Positions 1 to 14,000 of a stretch of 64,000 bases of DNA are shown piece after piece. The stretch spans positions 68,113-132,112 of the forward strand of contig KN834751.1 in assembly GCA_000827265.1 (NCBI GenBank). Direction: 5' to 3'. This DNA comes from Collybiopsis luxurians FD-317 M1 (Eukaryota; Basidiomycota; Agaricomycetes; Agaricales; Omphalotaceae). The notes under the pieces are model-generated. The model was not told the DNA's origin and did no database searches. It saw only the letters and a list, made by a program, of their open reading frames with translations. The first letter of the stretch is position 1. Each line of letters starts with the position of its first letter. The translations under genes were made by a program, and so were the position numbers.

Positions 1-3000
1 GCGAGAGAAAGGTCCCCGATGTCCAGCGTGTAAGTGGTCGGGACGGAAGACTGATTGATTTGCAGCCAAGGTAAAGTGTAACCTCCTTCGCCGACCTGGA
101 TAGTATTGGCTGCACCCACGTCCAGATTTTGCCCGACAATTCCGAGAGACGCGATAGCCCCTTGAGTGAGGAGCACATTGTCAATTTCCCCGGAGCTAGA
201 GTAGTGTTCGTCTGGATGTTAATATCCTGTAATATTATCAACGGGAACTGACTTACTTAACGGTCTGCCCAGGAGGAATCACATAGTTATCGAAATTAGC
301 AGTGAATTGTGAGTAAACCGTTCCATCAATTGACCCAGTCCCTTGGACAGTAATAATATTCAACGTTGCGTCAGTGGGGTTGAAGATCTATGGGCAAAAT
401 TTAGATCTTTACGGTCGAAAAGGTCAAGAGAAACACCCACATCAACATTTATGGAAACTAGGTTGGTAACCAAAGAGTCCAGAGTAATCGTAACAGTGAT
501 ATCCTTGATCAAGGTCTGACCCATGCCTATTAAAATTCATCAAAAGTTGTTTGAACGAGGAGTGGGCTCCAGCTCACCTTGCAAAGAAGTACTCAGTTTA
601 AGACCCGATAGTGCTTCCTTTAAGGAATCTATTGGTGTGCTCGCGCTGTCTCCGTCTATGCTCAACGGCAGGGCATCGCTTCCTGTCAAAAAGCTGGAGA
701 TAAATGCCTGTTATATACGCCGGATATTCAGCCTTTGACTCCCTGACTGGCAACGAGTGATCTTACCTGAGCTGTGGTGTCATTGGCGTTCTCAGGTTCA
801 TAGTGGAATTCTGAAGGAATTATGTTTGAACCAGGGACCAGGTCAAAGGACTAACCGTTTCAAATCTATCAGTGGGTAGCTTGGTAAGTAGAGAACTAGA
901 AACTCACGCTTATGGCTGCTCGACCGATCATAGTTCCTAAACAAGGTCAAGCATCAGCAACATTGGTAAAGCATCAGAGTAGGCCGAAAGGATAGATACC
1001 TTCGTAAATAACAGGAAGTGCAATATCCGTCGTCTCAAGTGACACATTGGAAGGATTGTCCAGCGTGGTCGTCAAGGGGCTGACTATGTATTCGTCACCG
1101 CCATTTCCTCCACTTCCGGTAACAGTGACATTGCTCAGCGCGGCTTTCCCTCCGAAGGAATTTATGCCTGTGTGCGATATGAAGTTGGTATTGCACGAAG
1201 TCGGATGTTTCACAGAGACTTACCACTCAAGCTAGAGGACACGTTGAAAGGAATGCCAGATATCGGAACATCACCAATGGATGTCTTGGCAGTAACATTC
1301 GCAGTCCCATCCAAGCCCAGGGAAACGGAGCTCGAAAGAGTGACGGCGGCAAACATCGCATTGAAAGCGTCATTATTGAGAGACCTCAAAGGTTGATCGC
1401 TCCATGAAATAGGAAGTTCGGCAATGTTGCCCGTCGAAACGCCGCCGACGGTGTCAGATTTTGGAAGAGAGAGCTGCGTGGAATGGGTCAGCTCCAGTCT
1501 AAGTCATGGTTCGACTTCTACTCACTTCCGCGACGTTTACACCACCGGAATTTAATATGATATCGGTGGAGGACGATATGACCTGTAGACTGAATCCAAA
1601 TGGATTTTTATATGTGGCCGATGTGAAGTTGGAGCTGGTAGGTGGGCTGTAGGCCTGACTATCGTCGTTCAGTGTTACAGCTAGGTCAGCGAGAGTGATA
1701 GATTGAATAACCTGGGACGACATTTAGTTTACTCGAGACTTTCAACGAAAATCAAACATACATTGAATTTTTGACCCGGTAGAGTTACGTCGAGTGCGAG
1801 AGTCTGGAAAGCAGTGCTAAGCCAAGATACCGTACCAGATGATCCTGGAGGCTGCACAGATACGCCCTTCACGACAAGGGTGGAGTTTTTGCCAGCCAAG
1901 AAGTCGGAGAATAGCTGTCCAATCGTGTCAAGATCGGAGCCAGACTGCGGTACAATTCGTCCAGAAAGATGAGCCGTGGTCTCGGAGCTGGGGGCAAGGA
2001 ACAAATCCGACGCGGACAATGGCCCGACAAGAACGTTATCGTAGAAGGAATTAAATGTGACTGAACCCAGATCGATACCCAGTTGAGCCGGCGAAGGTAT
2101 CACAGAGTCCGTCTCGATTTGTATACCACCTGCGGGGCTATCAGACGGTAATTGGAAGTTCTCGATTGTAACACCTGGCAGTCCGTTGAAGGCCTTGAAT
2201 GAAATATCTTTGCTGAGCGAGACGTTGTCGAAGATGGTTCCCAAGGCTTCCACCCTAACTTTGGGCGTCGATATTGTCCAGTTGAAGCTGGGATTGTGCA
2301 ACAGGAAAGTAGCGAAATTGGTAAATCTTTTGAGAAAGTTATGTCAGCCCCGCATCAAGCTTCTCTTTGACGGCTTACTGATCCACATCCGTGATAGAAA
2401 GTTGTGCATTACTTTCGTAATCGGGTACTCCACTGTTGGCAGCAGCACAAACTTTATTCGAGAATATTAGTGGAAGAATTGCGAAAGAGGAGATAGACGT
2501 ACTCGGAGGAAGTGATATTGCGGCAATTGTCTGCCCGTTCCAAGCCACTCTGGAAGTTCAAAATCCAAATAAGCTCGAGACCACAAGGATACGATGGCCA
2601 CCCACTCAACGGGTTCGGTGAACGTAATTAGAGCATCCAAAGGCCCGGTATTGAGGAGCGATCCTTTTAAGGAAAGAGAAAAGCCTTCGTTGGTGATGTT
2701 CCTATACGAAGATCGTTCAAATTACATGATGATGCAAGTACAAGAGGTGCACATACGTGATATTTGCTTCACTGAAAGACAATTCTGCCTGATCAACAAA
2801 GTGCTGCGCCACAGGTCCTGCGACAGCCCCGATAAGAAATAGTGCAGTATCATCCGTCTGGTAAGTTCGAGTTCGTGATTCATTAGCAACAGTTCATTTG
2901 TTTACTTCGAGAAACCCACAATCGCTTCTACGTTGTGTTGTGCGAAGGCAAGGTCCGTGGCGACTAGAGATGCCATGCTTAGCAGAAAAAATGTGGAAAT

Positions 3001-6000
3001 CAATGCTATACTTGCAATCATCGAGCTTGACAGAGGACTGAACGGCAAGGTCAATTCTCAGATTCTTCAAGGAATCTAGAATTGCATCATTAAAGTCAAA
3101 CTGGTTACCGCTCACACAAGTTGGAGCGCTGGTGTCGACGGAGGTGGTCACCTGCAATGCTGTCAATTTCACGATCAACGCTGGCCCACTGGTGCTTACC
3201 GGTGGTTTGAAATCAGGGTTATCGAGAATAAACTGGAAGATCTCAGCCAGAGGACCGAGATTTACGTTGTTTGCCTTGGCTCCTGCATTCAGAAGATCAA
3301 TAATTGACACAGGATCAAGATTGAATTTGAAGGGGAGCGTGGGCGACGTGATATTGCTGTGGCCATCTGCATGAATCGGATTTGAAGATTCGTCGGCATT
3401 GATGGTACCAAGAGAGATGTTCTGGTAGGTTGCGTTTGCACCGACTGTAAGGAGATTAATACTGGCGGTGAATGGATTCGCAAGGGTGAATTTTGCTTGG
3501 GCGATTCCCGTAGAGACAATGTCTGTGGGGAAGGTCAGAGAAGCAGTCGATATTAGTGACTGGTTCAGTGCCGGAATGGTAACTGGAGTGAGCTTTATTT
3601 CCGACATAGCTTCTTGCAGGGACTCAATTGGTGTGGAACTCGTGCTTCCCTGGATTGTAGTATCGGAGTTGACCCCTTGTAAAAAGTTTTCCAACAGATT
3701 CTGTCCTGCAGATACCGCACTCCCTTGGGGAGAATAGTGAACATCTGGTGAAAACTTATTAGCCGTTATCAATCGCTTTTGAAGTCAGGCTACTAACCAA
3801 TCGCGTAAGTAACCTTTCCAGGCACAATGACCAAATTGCTCTGCCAAAAGACTTAAAAATTAAGAAAGGAAGGAGCTAGCAATAGATCTCACGAGATCGG
3901 CTGTGCCAATTGTCTGATCCCTGGAAGCGAAAGTTGATATGAGATTACCAAAGGTATTAATAAACGCTTACTCGAATTGCAAACCGAACGCTACATCCCC
4001 GGCGCCGATGGTCAGGTTGCTGGGGTTTGTCAAAGGGCTGTTCACCTTTATGAGAAGATAGTCTGGGAATCCGTGATTTACATCCAGATCTGAGACCGTA
4101 ACTGGTTCCGTATTCAACCCTTGCAGGCCCGCAATGGTGGTGTCAACAGAAAAATTGATATCAGTCAAAGACAAAGTTCCAACGGCAGTAGAAGCGTCAG
4201 CATTTGCGGAACCAGATAAAGACATTCCGACTGTCTTTCCGATGGTGGTCGCAGCAAGAAAATCATTGAATGTACTCTCCGCTCCATCGTTGACTGCGAA
4301 GGGTACATTGCTAAACGTGAGGGTGATGATTCTAGTGTCGACATCTGTCGAGGCAGGACCTTTGGGAATCGACAATTTCGCGAAGTTGTGGCCATTTGAT
4401 CCTACGTTGATGGTTTGCTCCAAAGCTACGATATCGATGGGGAATGCGAAGGGGATAGTAAATGCCTTCAGAAAAAAAATCAGGAGACTACTGCATGATG
4501 CAGGATATGAACCCACAGCGGTCGTCAAGTTACTGCTCGTAGAAGGACTGTACGCGGTAGCTTCGGTGAACTGCAAGTCCAGTTCTTCGAGATCTATGGA
4601 CTTGATGATGTTCTGAACCCCTAGAGTTGGAATAGAAGATCAGTAAAAACTCAATCAGCAGAGGGGCTGGAGTATGTACCTTGATTGGGAAGACTTGTTT
4701 GAACTGTGAGCACTTTAATAGCATCGTTGAGCCACGTCACCTTGATAGGGGTATATTCATGAGTGTATAACATATAAAGTAGAAATGTGATGCTCACATC
4801 AGAAGGGCCAGCGCTGGCGCCTTGGACGACCAAGTCGCTATCTAGACCATGCACAAAGTTGTTAAATACTTGGGAGACTGCTGCAAGACCCTCGGATGAG
4901 CTCTGCGGAATCAGACGGCCAACAAGCGCGAGATCGCTAGTAGATTGAGGGTTGAGAGTAACGGTGCCACTCGACGTAACTGGCGCTATCAACTGGTTGT
5001 TTGCGAAGCTGTTGAATCCGAGAGAACTCAATTCAATTCCAACTTGAGAAGGCTTTGTAAGAAGGAGGTAAGTCAATGCACCCAAAATGAAAGGGGCGCA
5101 AGCCATACGTTTGTAGTCGTGGCATTCAGGGTCAAATGGATACCGCCGGCAGGGTCATTGGCGGGGAGATCGAAAGATTGAATTTTCACTCCGTCCTTTA
5201 GACCATTAAATCCCTTGAGGGTCACTGACTTTGAGCTTAACGCTATGCCAGAAACATCGATGCCTGACAAATCATCGGACTAGAGTAACTTTTCCGCTGG
5301 AGGGATAACCTACCTAGAGCGGAAACCGTGAGGTTCTCTCCCGAAATCACCCACTCAAACGACTCCTCCGTGAGCAGTGTCTTTTTAAGGGTGTCATTAA
5401 CGGGTACCATGCGAATCTGGCAGAATGCTTGCCTTGGTAAAGTCTGTGAGTGTACCCACATCTGCGACCTGAAACTGGGAGTTATCATTGAGTTGAGCAC
5501 CCCGGTCTCCGACGACAGAAACATCGCCAATCTTTATGGTTCCAAGAGTTTTCCCGGACCAGGCCACTGTCAATCCCTGTGGGAACGAAATCGTAGCATC
5601 GACTGCAGTCGTTCAATAAGCAAAATAACCAAATTCACAGCGGGAATGGTCGACATACAAGGGCCTGCATTGCCGATACTTCCATTTAAAGCCGCATCTG
5701 CGGTGCATATGAGAAGCTCGAATACAAATGAAAGTAATTTGTACACACTAAACGATTGCTGCTGAGGATTCGAAATGAGTACCGCATCGATGCTATGATT
5801 GATCGGTCAGCTACTGACTGACGTCATAAAATTCTAAATTTAAATTTACCCCAGATTCGAGCCACCGACGATCTTTTGAACGATTGGTTTCGCCAGAATA
5901 GGAAGAATCAGATTGAGACTAGAATCTGTTTGAGTTGGCAGGCTGGATTGAACATAGTTGAGAACTGCATTGTATTCGCCTGGCAAAGGAGCCTTAGAGT

Positions 6001-8600
6001 TGGGCAAGAGTATTATTTTAGCAGGCAATGCGTACCAATTCTGACGCCAGCTGTGAGATTCACATCCGACTTGAGTTGCTTGAAAGCAGTTTGGACGAAA
6101 TCAGGCAGACTGAAGTTTCTGTTCAAAGGTAACCAATTAGTAAGTAAAACTTGGCTAAGAACCAAATGTATGAACGAACTGGTATAAACTCGCGTCTGAC
6201 CGAGTGGAAACAGCAGGTCCAGTGGTTTTCAAGTACGAGTATCCACCGAGGGCAACAATCCCATCTAGAGCTTCAACGTTTTGGCCTGCCTCGACAGCGA
6301 GCGCTCTCGTCACAGTGAAAAGAGAGCTCGGATCGAAGTTCATATCCAGTGGAAGTGTAGGCGAGGTGGTATTCGTCTTCCCATCAGAGCTAAAATTGAT
6401 AGAAGCTTGAATTGTTCCGAGTGTGATTCCAAAGGACGATACAGAGGACTGGATACTGGTGATATCGAGAGCAGCGCTGAAAGGGTTGGAGAGCTCGACT
6501 TTGACATTGCTGATGTTGTTTGTTACGCCAGTCGTAGGTAGTACTGGTTGGGGTTAGATGGTATGACACTTTAGCAACTTTAGGATTACCTTCCAAAGAC
6601 GCGGTGTTTAACAGGTTGGTGGTAAGTCCCGGAAGAGTAGCTCCAATGTGCAAAGCTTCAAACGCTTGCAAGAGAGACACAATTGAGGTGCTTCCACTAT
6701 AACCACCAATAGATAGCTCGACGTCTGATTCGACACTTGAGAAAACCAACGGCCAAAGATGACAAGGGCACCTACCTTGCTTCCCTACGAATTGATCGAG
6801 CGTTGCTTGAGCTTGAGGGTTGCTGTTGGACTAGAAGGGCAGATTAAACCTGAAACCATGAGCATGGGATGAGCAGAATTACCGCAAAGGTCGACTGAGC
6901 GATGATCGAGTTATTGCCCATCATCAAGGTCAAATTTGGTAGCAAGGCCGTTCCCAGCGTAGCATTATCTCTTTGGAGTTCCAAGGCTTTGAGAAAGGGG
7001 ATTAATTTACATGGCTTCCAGTATCGATAAAGATAACTTACTAAGATCCCCGGTGGAGAGATTAAGATTTGAAGGATTCACAATGGTCACTATACGCAAA
7101 AGAAAATCGAGTGCCGTTCCTATTAACAACACAAGCCCAACTTACCATTAATGCTCAAAGTGATACCCTCAGTGGTTCCTCCTACCACATCAACACCGTG
7201 AATAGTAGTCAACCCATTCAGACCTTGTAAACCCAAGAGAGAAGAAGGTACGTCGAATTTGATGGGATCCAGAGTAATCTGGCCAATGCTCAGGTTCGCG
7301 ATGGCTCGAGACTGTCCGACTAGTCGGAAGTTAGCGGTATCCAGAGTAGTGATGTTAGCATCTGGAATAAGAGACCGGTTCAGCTCTGCATGCGTTAAGC
7401 TCAAGTTTGAGAATCCTACTGAATTGAGAGAAATTTGGATGCTCCGGATCGGGGACGCTCAAGTTGGTGTTTTCGATGGTTATGTTGATAGTCCCATGCG
7501 TGAATGTGGAATTTACGACCTGGATTGACGACGTCGACGCTCCTTCCGGCTTTACACGAATGAGTATCAGATGGAGACCAGTGGAGCATGCTACTAAGTA
7601 CTCACTGTAGAGAGACCAGCCACGACCAAGTCACCATTGGTGATATTAAACGAGTTTTGAATTTCAGCTATCGCCAAATTGAAGCCAAAAGGCAGCTCTG
7701 GAATCGAGAAGAAAGAATTATCAGAAAAGCGTGTCGTCGAACTTTTGACCAGCTTACCGAGGGAAGCCTGGACAGCTTGACTCTGGGCTCCAGGGGCCCA
7801 CGGTGTCTCTTCTGAGAACTGTAGAGCCAGGTTTCCAATGTCAATGCTCTTGATTGGAGAGATAGCCCCAGATTGCAACACAAATGGGACATTCAGCTGT
7901 AAGGCTTGTAAACCTTGACTTAGCCATGAAATCTCTGTTCCGTCTGTCTGCAGCGTCGATCTGCCAGTCGCCACAACCGTCGAATTATCACCGTTGAGGT
8001 AGTTTGTGAAAAGCTCCGACACGGCGGTAAGATTGCTTTCCCCACTTTGTGGAACCAAAACACCAGAGAGGGTGATGTCACTCTTTGTGGCTCCATTCTA
8101 CGGAAAAAATTTGGATTTATCGTATGAATTTGCTGTGAGTAACATACGTACGATGATGGTGTTTGATCCACTGCCGCTTCCGAGGAATACGCCTTTGTAA
8201 GAGAGATCGAATACGACTGTGCCAAGATCCAACGTAAAAGGGCTAGGATGAAGAGATATCAACGATTTGGCGCGCATACACGGCCGGATATAGGATCACC
8301 TAGGGTTAGTGAGCTCGGTGATAGCCTCGAAATTGATTCCCCCGGCAGGATCATCGCTGGGGAGAAGCAGGTTTTTGAGAGCGACGTTTCCAGTGAAGTT
8401 GTTGAGTGCTGAACATACGCAAGGTAAGAGAGGAAACGGAAGAGAAGAATGCAGAGACGTGCCATTTAGAGTAATGATCTGAGTAAATTTAATGCCTTTA
8501 GACACAGGGAACTTGGCGGCTTGGACATGCAGATCCTTGCTAAGTAATCTCCATGTGAACGTTTCAGAGGTTATCAGGGCCTGACGAACGAACAGTCAAT
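1..8600 (-). repeat. about 3.1-kb coding tandem repeat, three units (third cut by window edge)
   Basis: Matched landmarks recur at a steady spacing: the DPAGGI/SPAGGI signature near 8345, 5155 and 2130; the WLS/WLN site near 7927, 4720 and 1830; and a later ectodomain segment near 6250, 3240 and 140. This gives units of roughly 2.9-3.2 kb (about 900 residues with introns removed). The units differ clearly in sequence, so the duplication is old. Confidence 0.65.
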
Positions 8601-9455
8601 GGGAGAATGGAGGAAGGAAGAAACGACAAAAACCTTGGTAAACTCGTTAAAGGCGGTCTGGTTCCAGATGAGAAAGGTCGTGTTCTGGTTGATTGTTGCA
8701 CGCTTGTGACTTGAAGAGATATCTTGAAGAGACATATTGCCCAAGGTCACATACGTCTGATCTGGCGCAAGCCATTGCACAGTAACAACTTCGGTGAAGT
8801 GAATCTTTGCTGATATGATACCGGTGTGCGAAACCTGAAAGAAAAAAGTCAGATCCAAATTTTACGAGAGGTAGTATTATACTGACCGATCCTTGCAAGG
8901 AGAGATCGAAGCTTCAAAAGATACTCTGTAAGTACGAGTCTGAAAGTGAGGAAACGATATATTCACCTGTCATTAGTCGGATTGCTGATAGTTGCGACGC
9001 TTACGCCGAGCTGGCTTTTATTGATGACATCTTGAACAACAGCCGTGACGACAGGAAATAGGAGAACGAAAAGAAGTACGATTCCCAGGGGAATAAAAAT
9101 AGCTTGGCAAATGATAAATTTCCGTCTTCTGTAGAAGGGAACTCTGACTGGAGGCTCTGCAGGTGGAGGAGCTGGAGCTGGAGCAGCATCTGCAGGTTGA
9201 GCGCCAGGTCCTTCTCCGGGTAACCCTACGGGAACGCCGGCTGCTGTGGTCGTCGTGATATCATTCTCGGAGAAGCGAGAGCCCGCAGGAGGTCTAGCAT
9301 GGGCTAGGCAAGATAAATTAACGAAATGCGGGGTAAAATGTGGGGTGCAACGTACTAGTGAGACCAGCTTCAGAGCCGATAGACTGAGCACTAATTGCAG
9401 CCTGGTCCTGATGATAAATACCGCTACTTTGCCTGGCAGGGCTGATCTGTTCCAT
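1..9455 (-). CDS. Tag1/DUF3712-like multi-repeat vacuolar-type membrane protein (3' end outside window)
   Basis: Many-exon gene reading leftwards off the window. The start at 9455 opens MEQISPARQSSG; a splice (donor near 9350) leads into a Pro/Ala-rich cytosolic tail, then basic residues VPFYRRRKF and one strong membrane helix (IFIPLGIVLLFVLLFPVVTA, about 9125-9050). This is the layout of a type II single-pass protein with a short cytosolic N-terminus and a huge luminal part. The luminal part consists of Ig/LEA-2-like beta domains with recurring signatures: LPSDDPAGGI (near 8345), LPANDPAGGI (near 5155) and LPSDSPAGGI (near 2130), each followed downstream by a G-R-x-V/I-PQS-like stretch and a WLS/WLN site (near 7927, 4720, 1830). 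DUF3712 proteins include yeast Tag1, a vacuolar membrane protein linked to autophagy termination. The link to Tag1 is from family architecture; function here is inferred. Yeast Tag1 is about 600 residues, so this protein is several times longer. Confidence 0.75.
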
Positions 9456-11096
9456 GCTTGACGCGTAATTCTGGAATTGAAACGCGTAGAACGGGGAGAA
9501 CAGCGAGCGGAAGGAAAACACAAGCTTACCGAGGAGAAAACACGGGCAAAAGGAAAGAGCAGGGGACTCTGTTACGGCCTGCCGGGTGTTTTGTAGCTCC
9601 AGGAAATCACGGTACGCTCAATTTTTTTTTTCTTTTTTGCTTCTTTGATTTATTCAAATTTAGCTTGAGATCCAATCTACATGGGTGTGGGGTTCTCCGC
9701 ATGGTCAGTGAGAAGCCATCACCCCGCGTGATGCGCCTTCATCCCCCCTCTCTCAGTCTGTTCTGGCTGATGTGTATCTGCTTCGAATTCTCTATATCTT
9801 TCTCAAATCTCTTGACCTCGAGTTAATTTTTCTGAGTTCGAGTTAATTTTTCAGTATATGCACCGAATTCCTTGTTTGCCAACTTGCATTCTACGTCAAT
9901 TCAGCCATGCCACTTTTCTTCTACAATCACATGAGATCGTATTCAAGTTGGCCAGCTGACTGGACTTGCCTTGCCCAAATTGCTTCATCCCCCATACCTT
10001 CTCGACACCCGGAAGGGATAATTGAAGCTTTCCCTAATTTCAACAGCATTCTTCATTGAGATCCTGAACACTCCAAGCTGGGAGCTATGTAGATTGGGTC
10101 TCCGATACTTTCGCGCTGGCCCGGCTACTGTTTCAAAGGGCCCGGAACTGATGGCTCCATCAGAGCCCACATTGGTTGCACTTGAAGTCGGTGCAGCCCC
10201 GCCAGACCTCAACTCTCCCTGCAAATGCAATCTCCGTCGAACCCACGCTGTGACTTTCCCCTGGTCAGTTTCCGCCTTACTTGGTAATGAAAATTTTTTC
10301 TGGTACCTGCTTCGTCAGGACGATCAACAGCTTCCGGAACTCTTTTTGACTGTTGGCCGTTCAAAAAAGGCTCGAAGTAACTCCGGCATCTTCATACTTG
10401 TCTTTGACAGGACACAACATTGTTCCTATAGTTTTCCATGCTTCAAGGGGAGGATTCGCGTCGGCACTCGATCCATCTCGACGATAATTCCGTTCCAGAT
10501 TTACGCTGCCTTTCTTCACTGTTGGATAGGAGTAATGCAATGGACGCGTTGGGATGACGCGAATAGTAAGCGATGTCGCTGTGCTTTACATTCCTTCGTT
10601 CCTATTGGTTATCATCCTATCTACCTTGTTTCCGTTTCATAGTGCGTCGTTGAAGCGTTGTTTACTGACGAATGGAATATCTTCAATGATGTTTGAAAGT
10701 CTGTGCGAGTGGCCTTGTAGGTTCGCATCAAATGACTTACCTACTAACTGTTTTCGACACTCGTTCGGAGAAAATAGTGAGTACTTAGACCCGGATCATT
10801 TTCCCAAGTGTTAGCCAGAAAAGTCTTAGAAGTATTTTTTCAATCAATTTTTCCATGTCAATCAAGCTTCTGTATACACCAATGGACATATTGAAGACAT
10901 GAAACATGTAAGCTTGAGAATGCTATTTAGCTATGACGAGGACGAGGAGCCTGAACCTGGGAACCAACTTTAGCGCCTCGGGCGCCTATAAATTGTCTCA
11001 CGGTAAGATGCCGTCGAAGCTGCCGAACTGTGGGACATCTCGACACGTCGCGTCTCCTCTCTCCAAATTTTGCCTTTATCATCGTTTCCGACAGCC
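9456..11096. other. gene-poor intergenic stretch
   Basis: About 1.6 kb between the divergent Tag1-like gene and the coatomer gene. Open frames exist on both strands (for example a 206-codon one at 10022-10642), but none shows a recognisable domain. The right end carries a GC-rich palindromic stretch (about 10971-10988) that runs into a TATAAA at 10986-10991, roughly 110 bp before the coatomer start, a plausible core promoter. Confidence 0.5.
9820..9853. repeat. 20-bp-period direct repeat
   Basis: The 14-mer CGAGTTAATTTTTC occurs twice, separated by TGAGTT. It lies in the spacer and no function is evident. Confidence 0.8.
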
Positions 11097-14000
11097 ATGA
11101 CGACTACAGATCAATCATGCTATACGGTCATCTTTGAATCCAGCGCAGAGTATCCCTCTTCTTCCGAGCTAAGAAACGCTCTCGAAAAAGGTTCAGATGA
11201 GGTCAAACTGGAAACTTTGCGAAAGATTGTCATTTCGACTATCAATGGAAATCCTCAGGTATTCCTCGCATCTGAGTGTGGGTCGCAGTCAAACTAATCT
11301 CTCTTCTTCAGCCTACTTTAATGATGCCAATAATTCAGTTTGTTATGCCTTCTCGCAACAAGCAGTTGAAGAAGCTTTTACATTTCTACTGGGAAGTTTG
11401 TCCAAAATACGACGAGAATGGGAAGCTAAAGCAGGAGATGATACTCGTTGTGTTCGTTTTTTGCTGTATAACCTCGGTCACGTTTACTTAGACACACCAC
11501 AGGAACGCTATTCGAAACGATTTACAACATCCCAATGAGTATATTCGCGGAGCTACACTCCGATTCCTTCAGAAAATTGCGAAAGATAGTGAACTGTTGG
11601 AACCCCTCATTCCAACATGTCGAGCTTGTTTGGAACACCGACATTCATACGTCCGCAAAAACGCAGTCTTTGCCCTTTTTTCAATCTATCGTGAATTTGA
11701 GCATCTGATTCCTGATGCATCGGAGCTCATGAGCACCTTCCTCGCTGCCGAAACCGACTCTACATGCAAACGCAATGCATTCACTTTTCTTGCTCACTGC
11801 GACCTCCGAAAAGCTGTGGAATGGATTCTGGCCAATCACGATAATATTCCAACATTGGAGGAAGGATTGCAGCTGAGCGTGATCGAAGTTGTGAGGTCAG
11901 ATTGCAAAAACGATTCAGCGCATCGCGCTAGGTATATTCGCCTCATTTTCGAACTGCTCAATGTCTCCTCGCATGCCGTCAAGTACGAAGCAGCAACTAC
12001 GCTGACCTTGCTCACTCAGAATCCTGCGGCGGTTAAAGGTGTGTACACCGACTGTGCTTCTATATCTCCATAGCTCATCTTCGATTTAGCCTCCGCTTCT
12101 ACGCTCATTTCGCTAATCATCAAAGAATCGGACAACAACGTCAAACTTATTGTCTTGGATCGTCTAGAAGCCTTGCGTTCGAAACACGAACACATTCTTG
12201 ATGGTCTCATTATGGATGTGCTTCAAATTCTTGGCAAGTAAGGCTCGAGTCCCCTTCCTCTCGGACAAAGTATCACTGATCATCTACAGTTCTGACATGG
12301 ATGTACGCCGCAAAGCTATGGGCATTGTCCTCAGTATGACGTCCAGCCGCAACGTCGAAGAGGTTGTCTTATTCTTCAAGAAGCAGCTTTTGAAAACGCA
12401 GGAAACGGCTTCAGAATATGATAAGGTACCTTCAGCCTGATTCCACACAAATTCATACTCACCGTCTTCAAGGCATCAGACTATCGTCAGCTCCTCATCC
12501 AATCTATTCATGTAACTGCTATCAAGTTCTCCGAGGTGGCGGCTAGCGTTGTCCTGGCATTGATGGAATTTCTCGGAGACTCTTCCACTTCATCGAGTAT
12601 GAACCCCCACAAGTTCGCTCGTTATCAGAATGCTAACACAGCAATTGCAGGTCCAAGTTCTACTTCAACTTCCACTGCTCTTGATGTCATAGCTTTTACT
12701 CGTGAAGTCGTCGACAAATTCCCTCACCTTCGTTCCGGTATTTTTGAACGCCTTATTGCTAGCCTCGGTGAAATAAGGTCCGGAAAGGTTTTCCGTGGAG
12801 TGCTGTGGATTTTGGGTGAATTTGTTGGCGTTCAAGATTCATATCCTTCTGCGTCTGAGGCTGCAGAAGCGATCAAACAATGTGTGGACGGTATCCGCGC
12901 TTGCATCGGGGATATTCCGATATATGTCGAGTCAGCTCAAGAGGAAAATGCTCCAGAGATTGAGACGAGCGAGTCAAAAGAGGCTGGCGGCGGAAGACCC
13001 AAGGTGTTGGCTGATGGGACTTATGCCACAGAAACTGCATATACGACTACTCAAGCTCCTCGAAACGAGAAATCTCGGCCGCCTTTGCGAAGTACCTATC
13101 TTGCTGTCAGGTGACAGGCAGTCTGCTAACATTTTTCTTAGCGTTGATCCTCGGAGGCGACTTTTTCACCGGCACCGTACTTGCAGTGACCCTGACCAAG
13201 TTAGTATTGCGCTTTGATGGTCTGTCCTCACAAACCGAGGAAGCCAACATTTTGCGTGCTCAGGCAAGTGCTTGTAGCTGCTGTATTGGAACGCGTTACT
13301 CAAAAGGTGCACTTGCTTTAGGCCATGCTCATCATGACGTCCATTATTCGTGTCGGTCATGCCAAATCCTCCCCTGCTCCTGGCGCGCCTGTGGTTCAAA
13401 TCGATGAAGACTCAACTGAGCGCATCATGAACTGCATTCAAACCTTAAGTGAGCTGACGGGAGGAGCTAGAGCAGAGTCCAGAATTACAGCCGAGGACAC
13501 AGCTATCAAGGAGATATTTTTAAAGGATACCAAGAAAGCCTTCGAGAGAATGATTGGCGCTCAAGAGGTAGAACTTTGCAACTTTCGAAGATTACGTACT
13601 TACAATTGGAATAGAAACGCGCCGCCGAAAAGCGTGAAGCTGATTCATCGCGCAAAGCCGCCGTGGTTCAAGTTGATGACCTTTTGAGCTTTAGACAATT
13701 TTCGAAAAAGGGAGCAGATCAAGACCTTGATGTGAGAAATCCTTCTCTCTGCCTGTCATCAGTTTCTTTCTGATTGCTTACTTTTCATAAGTATGACGAG
13801 GATCTAGGTCGAGCGACGGGCTCCGCCGAAGTACATGAAGATTTCATTTCCAATTTAAACAGAATATCGCAACTTACAGGATTTTCCGACCCAATCTACG
13901 TTGAAACATACGTAAAGATTCATGGGTTTGACATTATGCTGGGTAAACCTTCCATTCTGTTTCATCCAATATCAGACTCATTTTCCCTGTAGATGTCCTT

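Noticed and set aside
10022..10642. 206-codon plus-strand open frame in the long spacer, overlapped by a minus-strand Ser/Gly-rich frame at 9985-10230
   Set aside because: Neither shows a recognisable domain, repeat or plausible gene structure, and the two overlap antisense; left as spacer.
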